Below are positions 47,289 to 56,575 of a stretch of DNA of 64,000 bases, piece by piece. Every line of letters starts with the position of its first letter. Position 1 is the first letter of the stretch. Source of the stretch: Providencia sneebia DSM 19967 (lineage in GTDB: Bacteria; Pseudomonadota; Gammaproteobacteria; Enterobacterales; Enterobacteriaceae); the NCBI RefSeq assembly GCF_000314895.2, contig NZ_CM001773.1, positions 1,313,959 through 1,377,958 of the forward strand, given 5' to 3'. The notes below the pieces were generated by a model. The model ran no database searches, was not told the origin of the DNA, and saw only the letters and a list, made by a program, of their open reading frames with translations. A program made the translations under genes and the position numbers.

Positions 47289-47306
47289 CGAGGAGGAGAT
47301 AGCAGA

Positions 47307-47534
47307 ATGTTAAATGTTTTTATCGCAGCTTTCGTTCTGTTCTTACTGGCATTCTTAGGTATGTCACTTGGTTACATTATTAAACGAAAAAGCATTCAAG
47401 GTAGCTGTGGTGGTTTGAGTAGCATTGGTGTTGAAAAGGTTTGTGATTGCCCAGAACCTTGTGATGCTCGCAAAAAACGCATGGCACGTGAAGAAGCACG
47501 CCAAAAAATATTGGATGAAAATCGTATTATCTAA
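47307..47534 (+). CDS. nqrM: Na+-NQR maturation factor NqrM
   Basis: Small protein (75 residues, DUF539) required for assembly of the Na+-NQR, thought to deliver iron to NqrD/E. One N-terminal membrane helix (NVFIAAFVLFLLAFLGMSLG) is followed by the cysteine cluster GSCGGLSSIGVEKVCDCPEPC. It lies 18 bases after apbE and is closed by a terminator at 47560-47594. Confidence 0.95.
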   Translation: MLNVFIAAFVLFLLAFLGMSLGYIIKRKSIQGSCGGLSSIGVEKVCDCPEPCDARKKRMAREEARQKILDENRII

Positions 47535-47559
47535 TTACTTGATTGCAAAATAGAAAATT

Positions 47560-47594
47560 AACCCTTGCTAGAATATCTCTATCAAGGGTTTTTT
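47560..47594 (+). terminator. Terminator after nqrM
   Basis: AACCCTTG and CAAGGGTT form a perfect 8-bp stem followed by TTTTTT. Strong intrinsic terminator closing the nqr-apbE-nqrM unit. Confidence 0.85.
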
Positions 47595-47669
47595 ATTAAT
47601 GCTTATTAATATGTCATTAATTCCTTAACTACTATTTTGAGTTTGATAATTGCACAATCAATAAAATGA

Positions 47670-47685
47670 CTGTATATTTAATCAG
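47670..47685. promoter_or_regulatory. LexA (SOS) box upstream of dinB
   Basis: CTGTATATTTAATCAG matches the CTG-N10-CAG LexA operator and lies 25 bases before the dinB start, overlapping where its promoter should be. It predicts SOS induction of dinB. Confidence 0.85.
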
Positions 47686-47709
47686 TGTTTTATTGTTGAT
47701 GGATATGCT

Positions 47710-48765
47710 GTGCGTAAAATAATTCATGTTGATATGGACTGCTTTTATGCGGCAATAGAAATGCGTGATAACCCAAGTTTGCGTAACATACCCATTGCTG
47801 TTGGGGGAAGTGCCGATCATCGTGGAGTGATTAGCACTGCAAATTATGAAGCTAGGCGTTATGGCGTACATAGCGCTATGTCAACGGCGATAGCGCTGAG
47901 GTTGTGTCCTACATTAAAAGTGATACCGGGACGAATGGCGCTTTACAAAGAGACCTCATTGCATATTCGACAAATTTTTTCGCGTTATACCGATTTAATT
48001 GAGCCGCTTTCCCTTGATGAAGCTTATTTAGATGTCAGTGACAGTGATGATCACCATGGCTCTGCAACATTAATTGCTCAGGCTATCCGCCAGCAAATTT
48101 TTAAGGAATTACAGCTTACGGCATCAGCTGGTGTTGCACCCATTAAATTTCTCGCCAAAATTGCATCGGATATGAATAAGCCCAATGGTCAGTATGTGAT
48201 CACGCCCCAAAATATGGACGAATTTGTACGCACATTACCACTTAAAAAGATCCCCGGCGTAGGCAAAGTCACCGCTCAAAAACTCTTAGATATGGGATTA
48301 GCAACATGCTCTGATGTTCAACATTATGATGTCGTAAATCTGATTAAAAGTATGGGTAAATTTGGACAAATTTTATGGGAGCGCTGCCATGCTATTGATG
48401 AACGGCCGATTAATCCAGATAGATTACGCAAATCAGTCGGTGTCGAGCGCACACTTGTCCAAGATATTCATCATTGGGAAGATTGCATTCCTTTATTAGA
48501 TAAATTATATGATGAACTTGAAGTTCGCCTGACTAAAATCTCGCCTAACCGACGAATTGCTCGGCAAGGCGTAAAAATTAAATTTGATGATTTTCAGCAA
48601 ACAACACAGGAACACGTCTATCCTATCTTAGATAAACAAGATCTGGTTTCACTGGCGAAACAAGTTTGGAATAATCGCCGTGAAGGGCGTGGAGTTCGGT
48701 TGGTTGGATTACATGTCACATTACAAAACCCACAATTAGAACGCCAATTGCTATTAGAATTGTAA
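47710..48765 (+). CDS. dinB: DNA polymerase IV
   Basis: Y-family translesion polymerase of 351 residues. It starts with GTG, as in Escherichia coli. Catalytic acidic residues are in IIHVDMDCFYAAIE and LSLDEAYLDVS; the palm, helix-hairpin-helix (LKKIPGVGKVTAQKLLDMG) and little-finger domains follow. The C-terminal RQLLLEL resembles a beta-clamp binding tail. A LexA box lies upstream, so it is SOS-regulated. Confidence 0.97.
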   Translation: MRKIIHVDMDCFYAAIEMRDNPSLRNIPIAVGGSADHRGVISTANYEARRYGVHSAMSTAIALRLCPTLKVIPGRMALYKETSLHIRQIFSRYTDLIEPLSLDEAYLDVSDSDDHHGSATLIAQAIRQQIFKELQLTASAGVAPIKFLAKIASDMNKPNGQYVITPQNMDEFVRTLPLKKIPGVGKVTAQKLLDMGLATCSDVQHYDVVNLIKSMGKFGQILWERCHAIDERPINPDRLRKSVGVERTLVQDIHHWEDCIPLLDKLYDELEVRLTKISPNRRIARQGVKIKFDDFQQTTQEHVYPILDKQDLVSLAKQVWNNRREGRGVRLVGLHVTLQNPQLERQLLLEL

Positions 48766-49138
48766 TTTTACTCCGTTATTCATTTTTTTATCAATGAAGT
48801 ACTTTTATTACACAATAATCTCAGGTTTAAGATGTAAACATAAGTCATTATGCTACTATTAAGGTGTCTCAAGCCTTATAAACCGGTTTATTTTGACTAG
48901 TTAAATTTTAGTGCCTGCCATCGTTTGGGATTAGCGTTAATAGCTCTTAAAATAGATAGCCATTATTTCCTACTATCTAGCTTTTTTTAGACCTTCAGGT
49001 TGAGTTTGTTGATATAAGAATTAATAGAATAGGAAAAATACAAATAATTAAGTGCCCTATAATCGCCTAAATTACGGAGTTATATGGGCACTTATTTTAC
49101 TTCATACTTAAGATTAGCGAGCTTAAGCTCTATTTATT
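48766..49138. other. Intergenic region between dinB and pepD
   Basis: About 370 AT-rich bases between convergent genes. The only structure noted is an inverted repeat, AAGTGCCC (from 49050) and GGGCACTT (to 49093), with AT-rich inner arms, which could terminate pepD transcripts. No gene is supportable. Confidence 0.5.
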
Positions 49139-50599
49139 CTATTCCTTAACGGGAATCGCTTTTAAAACTGCCGTCAGTAATTTCCAATATTCACCAACGC
49201 TGGCAATATGCACTCTTTCATCTGGTGAATGGGCACCGCGTATCGTTGGTCCAATAGATACCATATCCATTTCTGGGTATGGTTTTTTGAATAGACCACA
49301 TTCAAGACCGGCGTGGATGACCATAACTTTAGGTGTCTTACCAAATAATTTTTGGTAGGTTTCACTGACTAAGTGCATGACTGGTGAATTTGCATCGGGT
49401 TGCCATCCTGGATAGCTACCTTCAGCACGATATTTAGCTTTAGCAAGTTCACTAATTGATGTCAGCATATTGACGACATAATTTTTACCGCTGTCAATTA
49501 ATGAACGCACGAGGAAGATAATTTCTGCTTTATCTTCTGTCATGGTCACAACACCTTCATTGAGCGATGTTTCAACCACACCAACTGCAACATCACTCAT
49601 ACGGATCACGCCATTTGGCGCTGCATTCAGGAAGCCAATAAAGCGTTTTTGGCAATCATCTGTCAGTGGTTTTAGTTGAGTTTTTGTTTCTTCTAACAAT
49701 ATAACAACTGTGGGTTCTACAACTGCCAATTCATTTTTCAATATATATTCATAGCTGGCAACGAGTGCTTTTAACTCACCAACACGTTGTGCAGGGATGG
49801 CGACAATTGCATGGCTTTCGCGTGGAATAGCATTGCGAACCGTACCACCACCAAATTCTAGTACTTTTAAACTTAAATCATCAGCATGACCCGCGATAAA
49901 GCGTGCAAGAAGCTTGTTAGCGTTACCTAGACCTAAATGAACATCACCACCAGAGTGACCGCCTTTTAAACCCTTCAGTGCTATTGTAAACGTTGTATAA
50001 TCTTGTGGTAATGCTTCACGGGAAAGATCAAATGTTGCTGTAAAATCAACACCACCTGCACAACCCATGTAAATTTCGCCTTCTTCTTCTGAGTCAGTGT
50101 TGATCAGAATATCCGCTTGTAGCCAGTTTGGTTGTAAGCCAAATGCGCCATCCATTCCTGTTTCTTCTGTCATGGTTAGCAGCACTTCAAGTGGGCCATG
50201 TTCTACGGTTTCATCCGCTAATACAGCTAGAGCAGATGCCATACCAATGCCGTTATCAGCACCTAAAGTTGTTCCGTCGGCAGTGACCCATTCACCGTTA
50301 ACATAAGGGCGAATTGGATCTTTCGTAAAATCATGTATGGTGTCATTATTTTTTTGTGGCACCATATCCAAGTGAGCTTGCAAAACAACCGCTTTACGAT
50401 TTTCATAGCCTTTGCTTGCAGGTTTACGAATGAGAATATTACCAACTTGGTCGCGTTCTACATGAAAACCTTTTTGTTTAGACCATTCAATAATATGTGT
50501 TGCAAGAGCTTCTTCGTGGTAGGAAGGGTGAGGAATAGAGCAAATTTTGGCAAAAATATCCCATAATGGTTGTGGTGACAGTTTGGCTAATTCAGACAC
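49139..50599 (-). CDS. pepD: Aminoacyl-histidine dipeptidase (peptidase D)
   Basis: M20-family zinc dipeptidase that cleaves Xaa-His dipeptides such as carnosine in the cytoplasm. Metal-binding motifs are VLQAHLDMVPQ, TLGADNGIGMA and MTEETGMDGAFGL, with a further His in IHAGLECGLF and GPTIRGAHSPDERV. Length (486 residues) matches Escherichia coli PepD. It is divergent from gpt. Confidence 0.97.
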   Translation of the reverse strand: MSELAKLSPQPLWDIFAKICSIPHPSYHEEALATHIIEWSKQKGFHVERDQVGNILIRKPASKGYENRKAVVLQAHLDMVPQKNNDTIHDFTKDPIRPYVNGEWVTADGTTLGADNGIGMASALAVLADETVEHGPLEVLLTMTEETGMDGAFGLQPNWLQADILINTDSEEEGEIYMGCAGGVDFTATFDLSREALPQDYTTFTIALKGLKGGHSGGDVHLGLGNANKLLARFIAGHADDLSLKVLEFGGGTVRNAIPRESHAIVAIPAQRVGELKALVASYEYILKNELAVVEPTVVILLEETKTQLKPLTDDCQKRFIGFLNAAPNGVIRMSDVAVGVVETSLNEGVVTMTEDKAEIIFLVRSLIDSGKNYVVNMLTSISELAKAKYRAEGSYPGWQPDANSPVMHLVSETYQKLFGKTPKVMVIHAGLECGLFKKPYPEMDMVSIGPTIRGAHSPDERVHIASVGEYWKLLTAVLKAIPVKE

Positions 50600-50860
50600 G
50601 CGAATCTCCTTAAACAGCTTTGATTTTAGCTAATTATTCTACTTGAATGGCATGATCCACATGATATAGAGATTTGAATCATACAATTGATAATATCAGC
50701 ATACACTTTATTGCTATCAATAGTCAGTGTAAATGATATTAATTCAAGGAGATTGTCCATTTTTGCTGGTTTTTACCGCTGCGAATCACTATAATCTCGC
50801 GCAACCTTTTTTCCGCAAGACACATTTCTGTTTTTACGCATCAGCCGGGACCCAAATTTT

Positions 50861-51325
50861 ATGAGCGAAAAATATGTCGTAACGTGGGATATGTTGCAAA
50901 TACATGCCCGTAAACTCGCACAACGTTTATTACCTGTAGAACAATGGACAGGGATTATCGCCGTTAGCCGCGGAGGTTTAGTGCCTGGAGCACTTCTAGC
51001 TCGCGAATTAGGCATCCGTCATGTTGATACTGTTTGTATCTCAAGCTATGACCATGATAATCAGCGCGAACTTAATATTATTAAGCGTGCAGAAGGTGAT
51101 GGCGAAGGCTTTATTGTTATTGATGACCTAGTTGATACAGGTGGTACTGCAAAAGCGATTCGCGAGATGTACCCTAAAGCCCATTTTGTGACGATTTTTG
51201 CTAAGCCAGAAGGTCGTCCATTAGTTGATGATTATGTCATTGATATCCCGCAAAATACGTGGATTGAACAACCTTGGGATATGGGTGTTGTTTTCATGAA
51301 GCCCTTGTGTGAACAAGATAAATAA
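50861..51325 (+). CDS. gpt: Xanthine-guanine phosphoribosyltransferase
   Basis: Purine salvage enzyme that makes XMP and GMP from the bases and PRPP. The PRPP-binding motif is [17 protein letters not shown], and the start is [20 protein letters not shown]. Length is 154 residues, slightly longer than the 152 of Escherichia coli. The last six codons and the stop lie in a 20-base unit that is duplicated in tandem directly after it. Confidence 0.97.
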   Translation: MSEKYVVTWDMLQIHARKLAQRLLPVEQWTGIIAVSRGGLVPGALLARELGIRHVDTVCISSYDHDNQRELNIIKRAEGDGEGFIVIDDLVDTGGTAKAIREMYPKAHFVTIFAKPEGRPLVDDYVIDIPQNTWIEQPWDMGVVFMKPLCEQDK

Positions 51326-51345
51326 TGTGTGAACAAGATAAATAA
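51306..51345. repeat. 20-bp perfect tandem duplication across the gpt stop codon
   Basis: TGTGTGAACAAGATAAATAA occurs twice, at 51306-51325 and 51326-51345. The first copy includes the gpt stop TAA, so the reading frame is unaffected and the second copy is untranslated. Confidence 0.95.
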
Positions 51346-51436
51346 GTTTCAAATAATATAAACTAGCGGGCATGGTTTATCCTCCACTAGAAGAACATTT
51401 TTATCTAATAAAATTCAATACAAAACGGTATGATAG

Positions 51437-51463
51437 AGGGAATGCATCAGCATTCCCTTTTTA
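51437..51463 (+). terminator. Terminator between gpt and frsA
   Basis: AGGGAATGC and GCATTCCCT form a perfect 9-bp stem with an ATCA loop, followed by a TTTT run. Confidence 0.85.
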
Positions 51464-51552
51464 GTTTTCGCCATCTTTTAAATTGCCAGTGATACGTGAT
51501 ATGCAATTTGGATTATTTGTTCAATAGTTAAGTTAACAAACAGGCTATCAGG

Positions 51553-52803
51553 ATGACTCAACAAAATCTTTCCGAAAAACTGTTCAAACCAAAAATCAAG
51601 CAAGTTGAAACATCAACGTTGGTATCTTATCGCGACATGAGCTTTTCAATACTTAAAGATCATTCGGCTTTAAGTGGATCTCAGCACGCAGGCTGGTACC
51701 GAATGCTCAACAGACTTTGGTGGATTTGGCGAGGTATTGATGCAATAGAAATTGGTGAAGTTTTGAGTCGGATTGCGGCAATAAATGCAGCACGTAGTAA
51801 TCCTAATTGGCTTGATACCGTGATTGGTAATATGCGGGGTAATTGGTGTTTTGAATGGTCAAACCAAGCCATGCTCTGGCAACAAAAAGCGTTAAGATTT
51901 GAGAATGGTAAAGATGCTAGCCAAGCGTGGTTACATTCAGCAAATTTATATAGCATTGCGGCTTATCCATTTATTAAAGGTGATGAGCTGGCTGATCAAG
52001 CTGTGTTACTTGCTTGTAAAGCGTATGATAATGCGGCTCAATTTTCTTTATATAAGCTAAAAAAGCTCTCATTTAAAGTTGATGGTAATAAAGAAGTTTG
52101 TGGTTTCCTTCATATTCCTGCAACTGGGCAAGGGCCATTTCCAACAGTAATGATTTGCGGAACATTAGATAGCTTGCAAATTGATTATTGCCAATTCTTT
52201 CGCCGTTATCTTGAACCACTTGGTATTGCGATGCTAACACTCGATATGCCTTCAATTGGCTATTCGATTAAATTCAAATTGACTCAAGAAACCAGCGCAT
52301 TGCATGAACAAGTCGTTCGTCAGTTGGAGACAATTGCTTGGATTGATCATACACGATTTGGCATTATGGGGCTGAAGTTTGGCGCTAATATAGCATTAAG
52401 GTTAGCTTATATGTGCCCAGACAGAATAAAAGGCGTTGCTGTTCTAGGTCCTATTGTTCATGGTGTGTTACATGAAGAGAAATATCAGCAAGATATTCCT
52501 AAAATGGAAATTGATATTTTTGCGAGCCGTTTAGGTATTTATTATGTCGATGGTGCAGCATTACGCCATGAATTAAGTTGTTATTCTTTAAAAAATCAAG
52601 GTCTTCTAGGCCGTAGAACAAATGTGCCAATGATGTCTGTTTATTGGAAAAAAGATATTTATAGTCCGAAAAGTGAGTCAGATCTTATCAGGCGATCATC
52701 AATAGATGGCGATGTATTGGAGTTACCCGCTACGCCTGTTTATAAGAATCTTTTAAAAGGATTAAATGAAGTCACTTTGTGGCTAAAAAGTAAAATACTT
52801 TAA
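51553..52803 (+). CDS. frsA: Fermentation-respiration switch protein FrsA
   Basis: Cytosolic alpha/beta-hydrolase-fold protein of 416 residues, reported in Escherichia coli and Vibrio to interact with unphosphorylated EIIA(Glc). The start MTQQNLSEKLFKPKIKQVET aligns with the family; the hydrolase core appears as FPTVMICGTLDSLQID and IAMLTLDMPSIGYS, and GIMGLKFGANIALRLAYM occupies the nucleophile elbow. Esterase activity is disputed. It lies in the conserved gpt-frsA-crl order. Confidence 0.95.
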   Translation: MTQQNLSEKLFKPKIKQVETSTLVSYRDMSFSILKDHSALSGSQHAGWYRMLNRLWWIWRGIDAIEIGEVLSRIAAINAARSNPNWLDTVIGNMRGNWCFEWSNQAMLWQQKALRFENGKDASQAWLHSANLYSIAAYPFIKGDELADQAVLLACKAYDNAAQFSLYKLKKLSFKVDGNKEVCGFLHIPATGQGPFPTVMICGTLDSLQIDYCQFFRRYLEPLGIAMLTLDMPSIGYSIKFKLTQETSALHEQVVRQLETIAWIDHTRFGIMGLKFGANIALRLAYMCPDRIKGVAVLGPIVHGVLHEEKYQQDIPKMEIDIFASRLGIYYVDGAALRHELSCYSLKNQGLLGRRTNVPMMSVYWKKDIYSPKSESDLIRRSSIDGDVLELPATPVYKNLLKGLNEVTLWLKSKIL

Positions 52804-52871
52804 TTTTATTGAATGACTTGCTTATTTTTCAGCATTTGTTAAAAAGGTTCTTCCCAAAATGGAGATCCTTT

Positions 52872-53273
52872 ATGACGTTACAATCTGATTATTTTAATGG
52901 AAAATATATAAAGAGGTTCGCGGCATTGGGACCTTATTTAAGAGAAAAACAGTGTGTGAACGGTGGGTATTTTTTTGATAGCTTAACCGTATGTATTAAT
53001 GCTAATGTAGTGCCAGAAAAACGTGAATTTTGGGGCTGGTGGATGACATTATCTCCAAAAGATAAAGGTTTCGAATATTCATATTATTTGGGAATGTATG
53101 ATAGCAAGGGGGTTTGGCAGTCGAAATTCTCGAATGATAAAACGGTTATGGAATTAATCGAAAAAAACCTTACCTCCTTTCATCAATCTCTTTCCAAACA
53201 ACTTTGTGAACTTGAACTCGCTTGCGTTCCATCGTCAAAAATGGCCGAATTTAAATGGCAATTAAGCAAATAA
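52872..53273 (+). CDS. crl: Sigma-S assembly factor Crl
   Basis: Small protein (133 residues) that binds sigma-S and promotes its assembly with RNA polymerase core. The start MTLQSDYFNGKYIKRFAALG has GGAGATCC upstream; the frame extends back to 52809 but without support. The conserved FWGWWMTLSP region is present. Confidence 0.95.
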   Translation: MTLQSDYFNGKYIKRFAALGPYLREKQCVNGGYFFDSLTVCINANVVPEKREFWGWWMTLSPKDKGFEYSYYLGMYDSKGVWQSKFSNDKTVMELIEKNLTSFHQSLSKQLCELELACVPSSKMAEFKWQLSK

Positions 53274-53304
53274 AATTGTTTTAAATTAATTTTTATTTAA
53301 TTTT

Positions 53305-53328
53305 GCGTTATGCCTGTTGGCATAACGC
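53305..53328. repeat. Perfect hairpin between crl and proB
   Basis: GCGTTATGCC and GGCATAACGC form a 10-bp stem with a TGTT loop. The following sequence has no T-run, so terminator function is uncertain; it may be a proBA leader structure. Confidence 0.5.
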
Positions 53329-53379
53329 GCTCCAACTGATAAAAATGGTACCTATTTTGTTAATCCAAATGGCAGAAAA

Positions 53380-54486
53380 ATGATGAAAAATAGCCAAACA
53401 CTGGTTGTTAAGCTTGGAACTAGTGTATTGACAGGGGGTTCCCGCCAATTAAATCAAGCACATATTGTTGAATTAGTTAGACAATGTGCACAGCAATATG
53501 AAAAAGGGCATCGTATAATTATTGTCACATCGGGCGCAATTGCTGCTGGGCGTGAACATTTAAACTATCCTGAACTTCCCGCAACGATAGCTTCTAAACA
53601 GTTACTTGCCGCTGTAGGTCAAAGCCGCTTAATCCAATTATGGGAACGTCTGTTTTCTATTTATGGGATTCATATTGGGCAAATGCTATTAACCCGAGCA
53701 GACCTTGAAGACCGCGAACGTTTTTTAAATGCGCGTGATACTTTACAAGCATTATTAGATAACGGAATTGTACCTGTCATTAATGAAAATGATGCAGTTG
53801 CAACCGCAGAAATTAAAGTTGGTGATAATGACAACTTATCCGCTTTGGCCGCTATTTTAGGTGATGCAGATAAACTGTTACTCCTGACTGATATTGAAGG
53901 CTTATATGATGCTGATCCGCGCAGTAACCCAGAGGCTAAATTAATTCCCGAAGTTTATGGTATTAATGATGAGCTACGCGAAATGGCTGGCGGAAGTGTG
54001 ACAGGGCTTGGCACTGGTGGCATGGCGACTAAATTGCAAGCCGCTGATGTTGCTGGGCGAGCAGGAATTGATGTTATTATTGCCGCGGGTAATAAGCCTG
54101 ACGTGATTAATGCCGTAATTGAAGATATTCCTGTAGGCACGCGTTTTTATGGTCAAAAAAATCCAATGGAAAATCGTAAACGTTGGATTTTTGGTGCACC
54201 TGCCGCAGGCGATATTTACATTGATGATGGTGCCCAGCTTGCGATTGTAGAAAAAGGAAGTTCATTATTGCCTAAAGGGATCAAAAAGATCGAAGGTGAT
54301 TTCTCCCGTGGTGCGGTGATCCGCATACGAAATATGGCAGGTAAAGACCTTGCTCACGGCGTCAGTCACTACAATAGTGATGCACTAAGAATGATTGCAG
54401 GGCATCATTCACAAGAAATCAGCCAAATTCTTGGCTATGAACATGGCTCTGTTGCAGTCCATCGTGATGATATGATAGTGGGTTAA
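53380..54486 (+). CDS. proB: Glutamate 5-kinase
   Basis: First step of proline synthesis, phosphorylating L-glutamate. The amino-acid kinase domain ([54 protein letters not shown] and [19 protein letters not shown]) is followed by a C-terminal PUA domain. Length is 367 or 368 residues, as two adjacent ATGs are possible. Its stop is 2 bases before proA. Confidence 0.97.
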   Translation: MMKNSQTLVVKLGTSVLTGGSRQLNQAHIVELVRQCAQQYEKGHRIIIVTSGAIAAGREHLNYPELPATIASKQLLAAVGQSRLIQLWERLFSIYGIHIGQMLLTRADLEDRERFLNARDTLQALLDNGIVPVINENDAVATAEIKVGDNDNLSALAAILGDADKLLLLTDIEGLYDADPRSNPEAKLIPEVYGINDELREMAGGSVTGLGTGGMATKLQAADVAGRAGIDVIIAAGNKPDVINAVIEDIPVGTRFYGQKNPMENRKRWIFGAPAAGDIYIDDGAQLAIVEKGSSLLPKGIKKIEGDFSRGAVIRIRNMAGKDLAHGVSHYNSDALRMIAGHHSQEISQILGYEHGSVAVHRDDMIVG

Positions 54487-54488
54487 TT

Positions 54489-55742
54489 ATGTTAGAAAAA
54501 ATGGGAAAAGCGGCTCGAGAAGCCTCATGGCAATTAGCTCAATTAAGTACTAAACAAAAAAATGCAGCTTTAGAGCAAATCGCTGATTTATTAGAACAAG
54601 ATAGTGCCGAAATTCTTGAAGCTAATGAGCTTGATTTAGTTAAGGCCCGTCAAAGTGATATGAGTGCGGCGCTACAAGATCGCTTATTATTGACCCCAGA
54701 GCGTTTAAAGAATATTGCTGATGATGTGAGAAAAGTGTGCCAATTAGCCGATCCCGTTGGACAAGTTATTGATGGTGGGGTGTTAGATAATGGTTTGAAT
54801 CTACAGCGCAGACGTGTTCCGCTCGGGGTAGTCGGTGTCATTTATGAAGCACGCCCTAATGTTACTGTTGATGTTGCTGCTTTATGCTTAAAAACTGGAA
54901 ATGCCGCTATTTTGCGTGGTGGTAAAGAGACACATAATACTAATCTTGCAGTCACTAAAGTGATCAAAAAAGCATTAAAAAATAGCGGAATATCCGCAGA
55001 TGCAATACAAGCGATTAATAACCCAGATCGTGAATTAGTCACGCAACTATTAAAACTGGATCGTTATGTCGATATGCTAATCCCACGCGGTGGGGCGGGG
55101 TTACACAAATTATGTAGAGAACAATCAACAATTCCTGTTATCACGGGGGGAATTGGTGTTTGTCATACTTTCGTTGATGAATCTGTCGATTTTAATAAAG
55201 CCATCAATGTGCTAATTAATGCAAAAGTTCAGCGTCCAAGTGCTTGTAATTCACTAGAAACTGTTCTCGTTCATCAAAAAATTGCTGCTGATTTTTTACC
55301 TTTGTTGAGCCAAAAAATGGCTGAACAAAAAGTCACTTTACATGCAAGTGAACAAGCTATGCCTTATTTGCAGAAAGGCCCAGCTCAGGTTGTTGAAGTG
55401 ACACCTGAAAATTTGGTCAACGAGTGGTTATCTCTTGATTTGAATGTAGAGATCGTTTCGGGGATTGATGCTGCAATTGACCATATTCGTACTTACGGTA
55501 CAGCACATTCTGATGCAATATTAACAGAATCTATCAGTCAAGCTGATTACTTTGTTCAACGTGTTGATTCCGCAGCAGTCTATGTCAATGCAAGCACACG
55601 TTTTACAGATGGTGGCCAGTTTGGTCTAGGCGCTGAAGTTGCTGTAAGTACTCAAAAATTACATTCTCGCGGTCCTATGGGATTAGATGCCTTAACCACA
55701 TATAAATGGATTGGCTATGGCAACTTTCTTAATAGAGCTTAA
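54489..55742 (+). CDS. proA: Glutamate-5-semialdehyde dehydrogenase
   Basis: Second step of proline synthesis, reducing gamma-glutamyl phosphate with NADPH. Family signatures are [20 protein letters not shown] and the active-site region [15 protein letters not shown] with the catalytic Cys. Length is 417 residues. It follows proB by 2 bases; together with proC in this window, the whole glutamate-to-proline pathway is present. Confidence 0.97.
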   Translation: MLEKMGKAAREASWQLAQLSTKQKNAALEQIADLLEQDSAEILEANELDLVKARQSDMSAALQDRLLLTPERLKNIADDVRKVCQLADPVGQVIDGGVLDNGLNLQRRRVPLGVVGVIYEARPNVTVDVAALCLKTGNAAILRGGKETHNTNLAVTKVIKKALKNSGISADAIQAINNPDRELVTQLLKLDRYVDMLIPRGGAGLHKLCREQSTIPVITGGIGVCHTFVDESVDFNKAINVLINAKVQRPSACNSLETVLVHQKIAADFLPLLSQKMAEQKVTLHASEQAMPYLQKGPAQVVEVTPENLVNEWLSLDLNVEIVSGIDAAIDHIRTYGTAHSDAILTESISQADYFVQRVDSAAVYVNASTRFTDGGQFGLGAEVAVSTQKLHSRGPMGLDALTTYKWIGYGNFLNRA

Positions 55743-55868
55743 GTGATATATTATCATTTGTGGTGATATATAGATTTTTTAATAAAATAAATCAATAAAT
55801 TGATTTTTTACGTTTTTATAACCTCGGATAACTATTGGCAAGTCGTGAATATTTATTGATGGTCTGAG

Positions 55869-55889
55869 CCACACGATCGTGTGGTTTTT
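55869..55889 (+). terminator. Terminator after proBA
   Basis: CCACACGA and TCGTGTGG form a perfect 8-bp stem (a 16-bp palindrome) followed by TTTTTG. Confidence 0.75.
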
Positions 55890-55969
55890 GTTTACTGTTT
55901 TAGTATGAGCAAGGCAATTGATAACACGTACTTATATAGCTAATAATCATAATGATAGGGTGAATATAG

Positions 55970-56467
55970 ATGTTTTACATTATAGGTCCAAGAGGTGCAG
56001 GGAAAACGACCATCGGCAAGAAATTAGCAGAGCACAAAGAGTATAATTTCGTCGATACAGATAAACTTATTGTTGAACGTGCAGGTAAAACCATAGCGCA
56101 AATTGTTGAGCAACATGGCTGGGAATATTTTCGTCAATTAGAAAGTGATGTGTTGGAATCACTCTTACAACCTAATCTGATTATTTCTACTGGTGGCGGG
56201 ATTATTCTTTCTGAAGAAAACCAGCGTGTCATGCGTAACAATGGGACTGTCATCTATTTAAGTACTAGCCCGCAAGTTTTAGCGCAAAGGCTTGCAGCAG
56301 AGCCTCAAAATGATCAACGCCCTAGTCTGACGGGCAAATCTATGTTGGAAGAAATAGAAGAAGTTATGTCATATAGAGAGCCACTTTATCGTGCTGCGGC
56401 TCATCACGTGGTGGATGCAGGGCTCCCTGTTGAAACAATTATTGAGCAACTATCAAATTTAACTTAA
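55970..56467 (+). CDS. aroL: Shikimate kinase (AroL type)
   Basis: Phosphorylates shikimate in the aromatic amino-acid pathway. The P-loop is IIGPRGAGKTTIGKKLA, the shikimate-binding residues are in FVDTDKLI and ISTGGGIIL, and the lid is around NDQRPSLTGK. Length is 165 residues, slightly shorter than Escherichia coli AroL. It stands alone between proA and aas, a location different from that in Escherichia coli. Confidence 0.94.
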   Translation: MFYIIGPRGAGKTTIGKKLAEHKEYNFVDTDKLIVERAGKTIAQIVEQHGWEYFRQLESDVLESLLQPNLIISTGGGIILSEENQRVMRNNGTVIYLSTSPQVLAQRLAAEPQNDQRPSLTGKSMLEEIEEVMSYREPLYRAAAHHVVDAGLPVETIIEQLSNLT

Positions 56468-56575
56468 ATAAGTGATTTTTGCTGGCTATTTCAGAATAAA
56501 GCCACTTAATTTGATTGTGGTTTTAGCTGCATAATTATCAATTCGAATGATAAAGGCAAAATATAGGGAATCATT

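Noticed and set aside
47210..47300. Frameshift or fusion between apbE and nqrM
   Set aside because: Both proteins are full length with expected termini; the 18-base gap contains a normal GAGGAG ribosome site.
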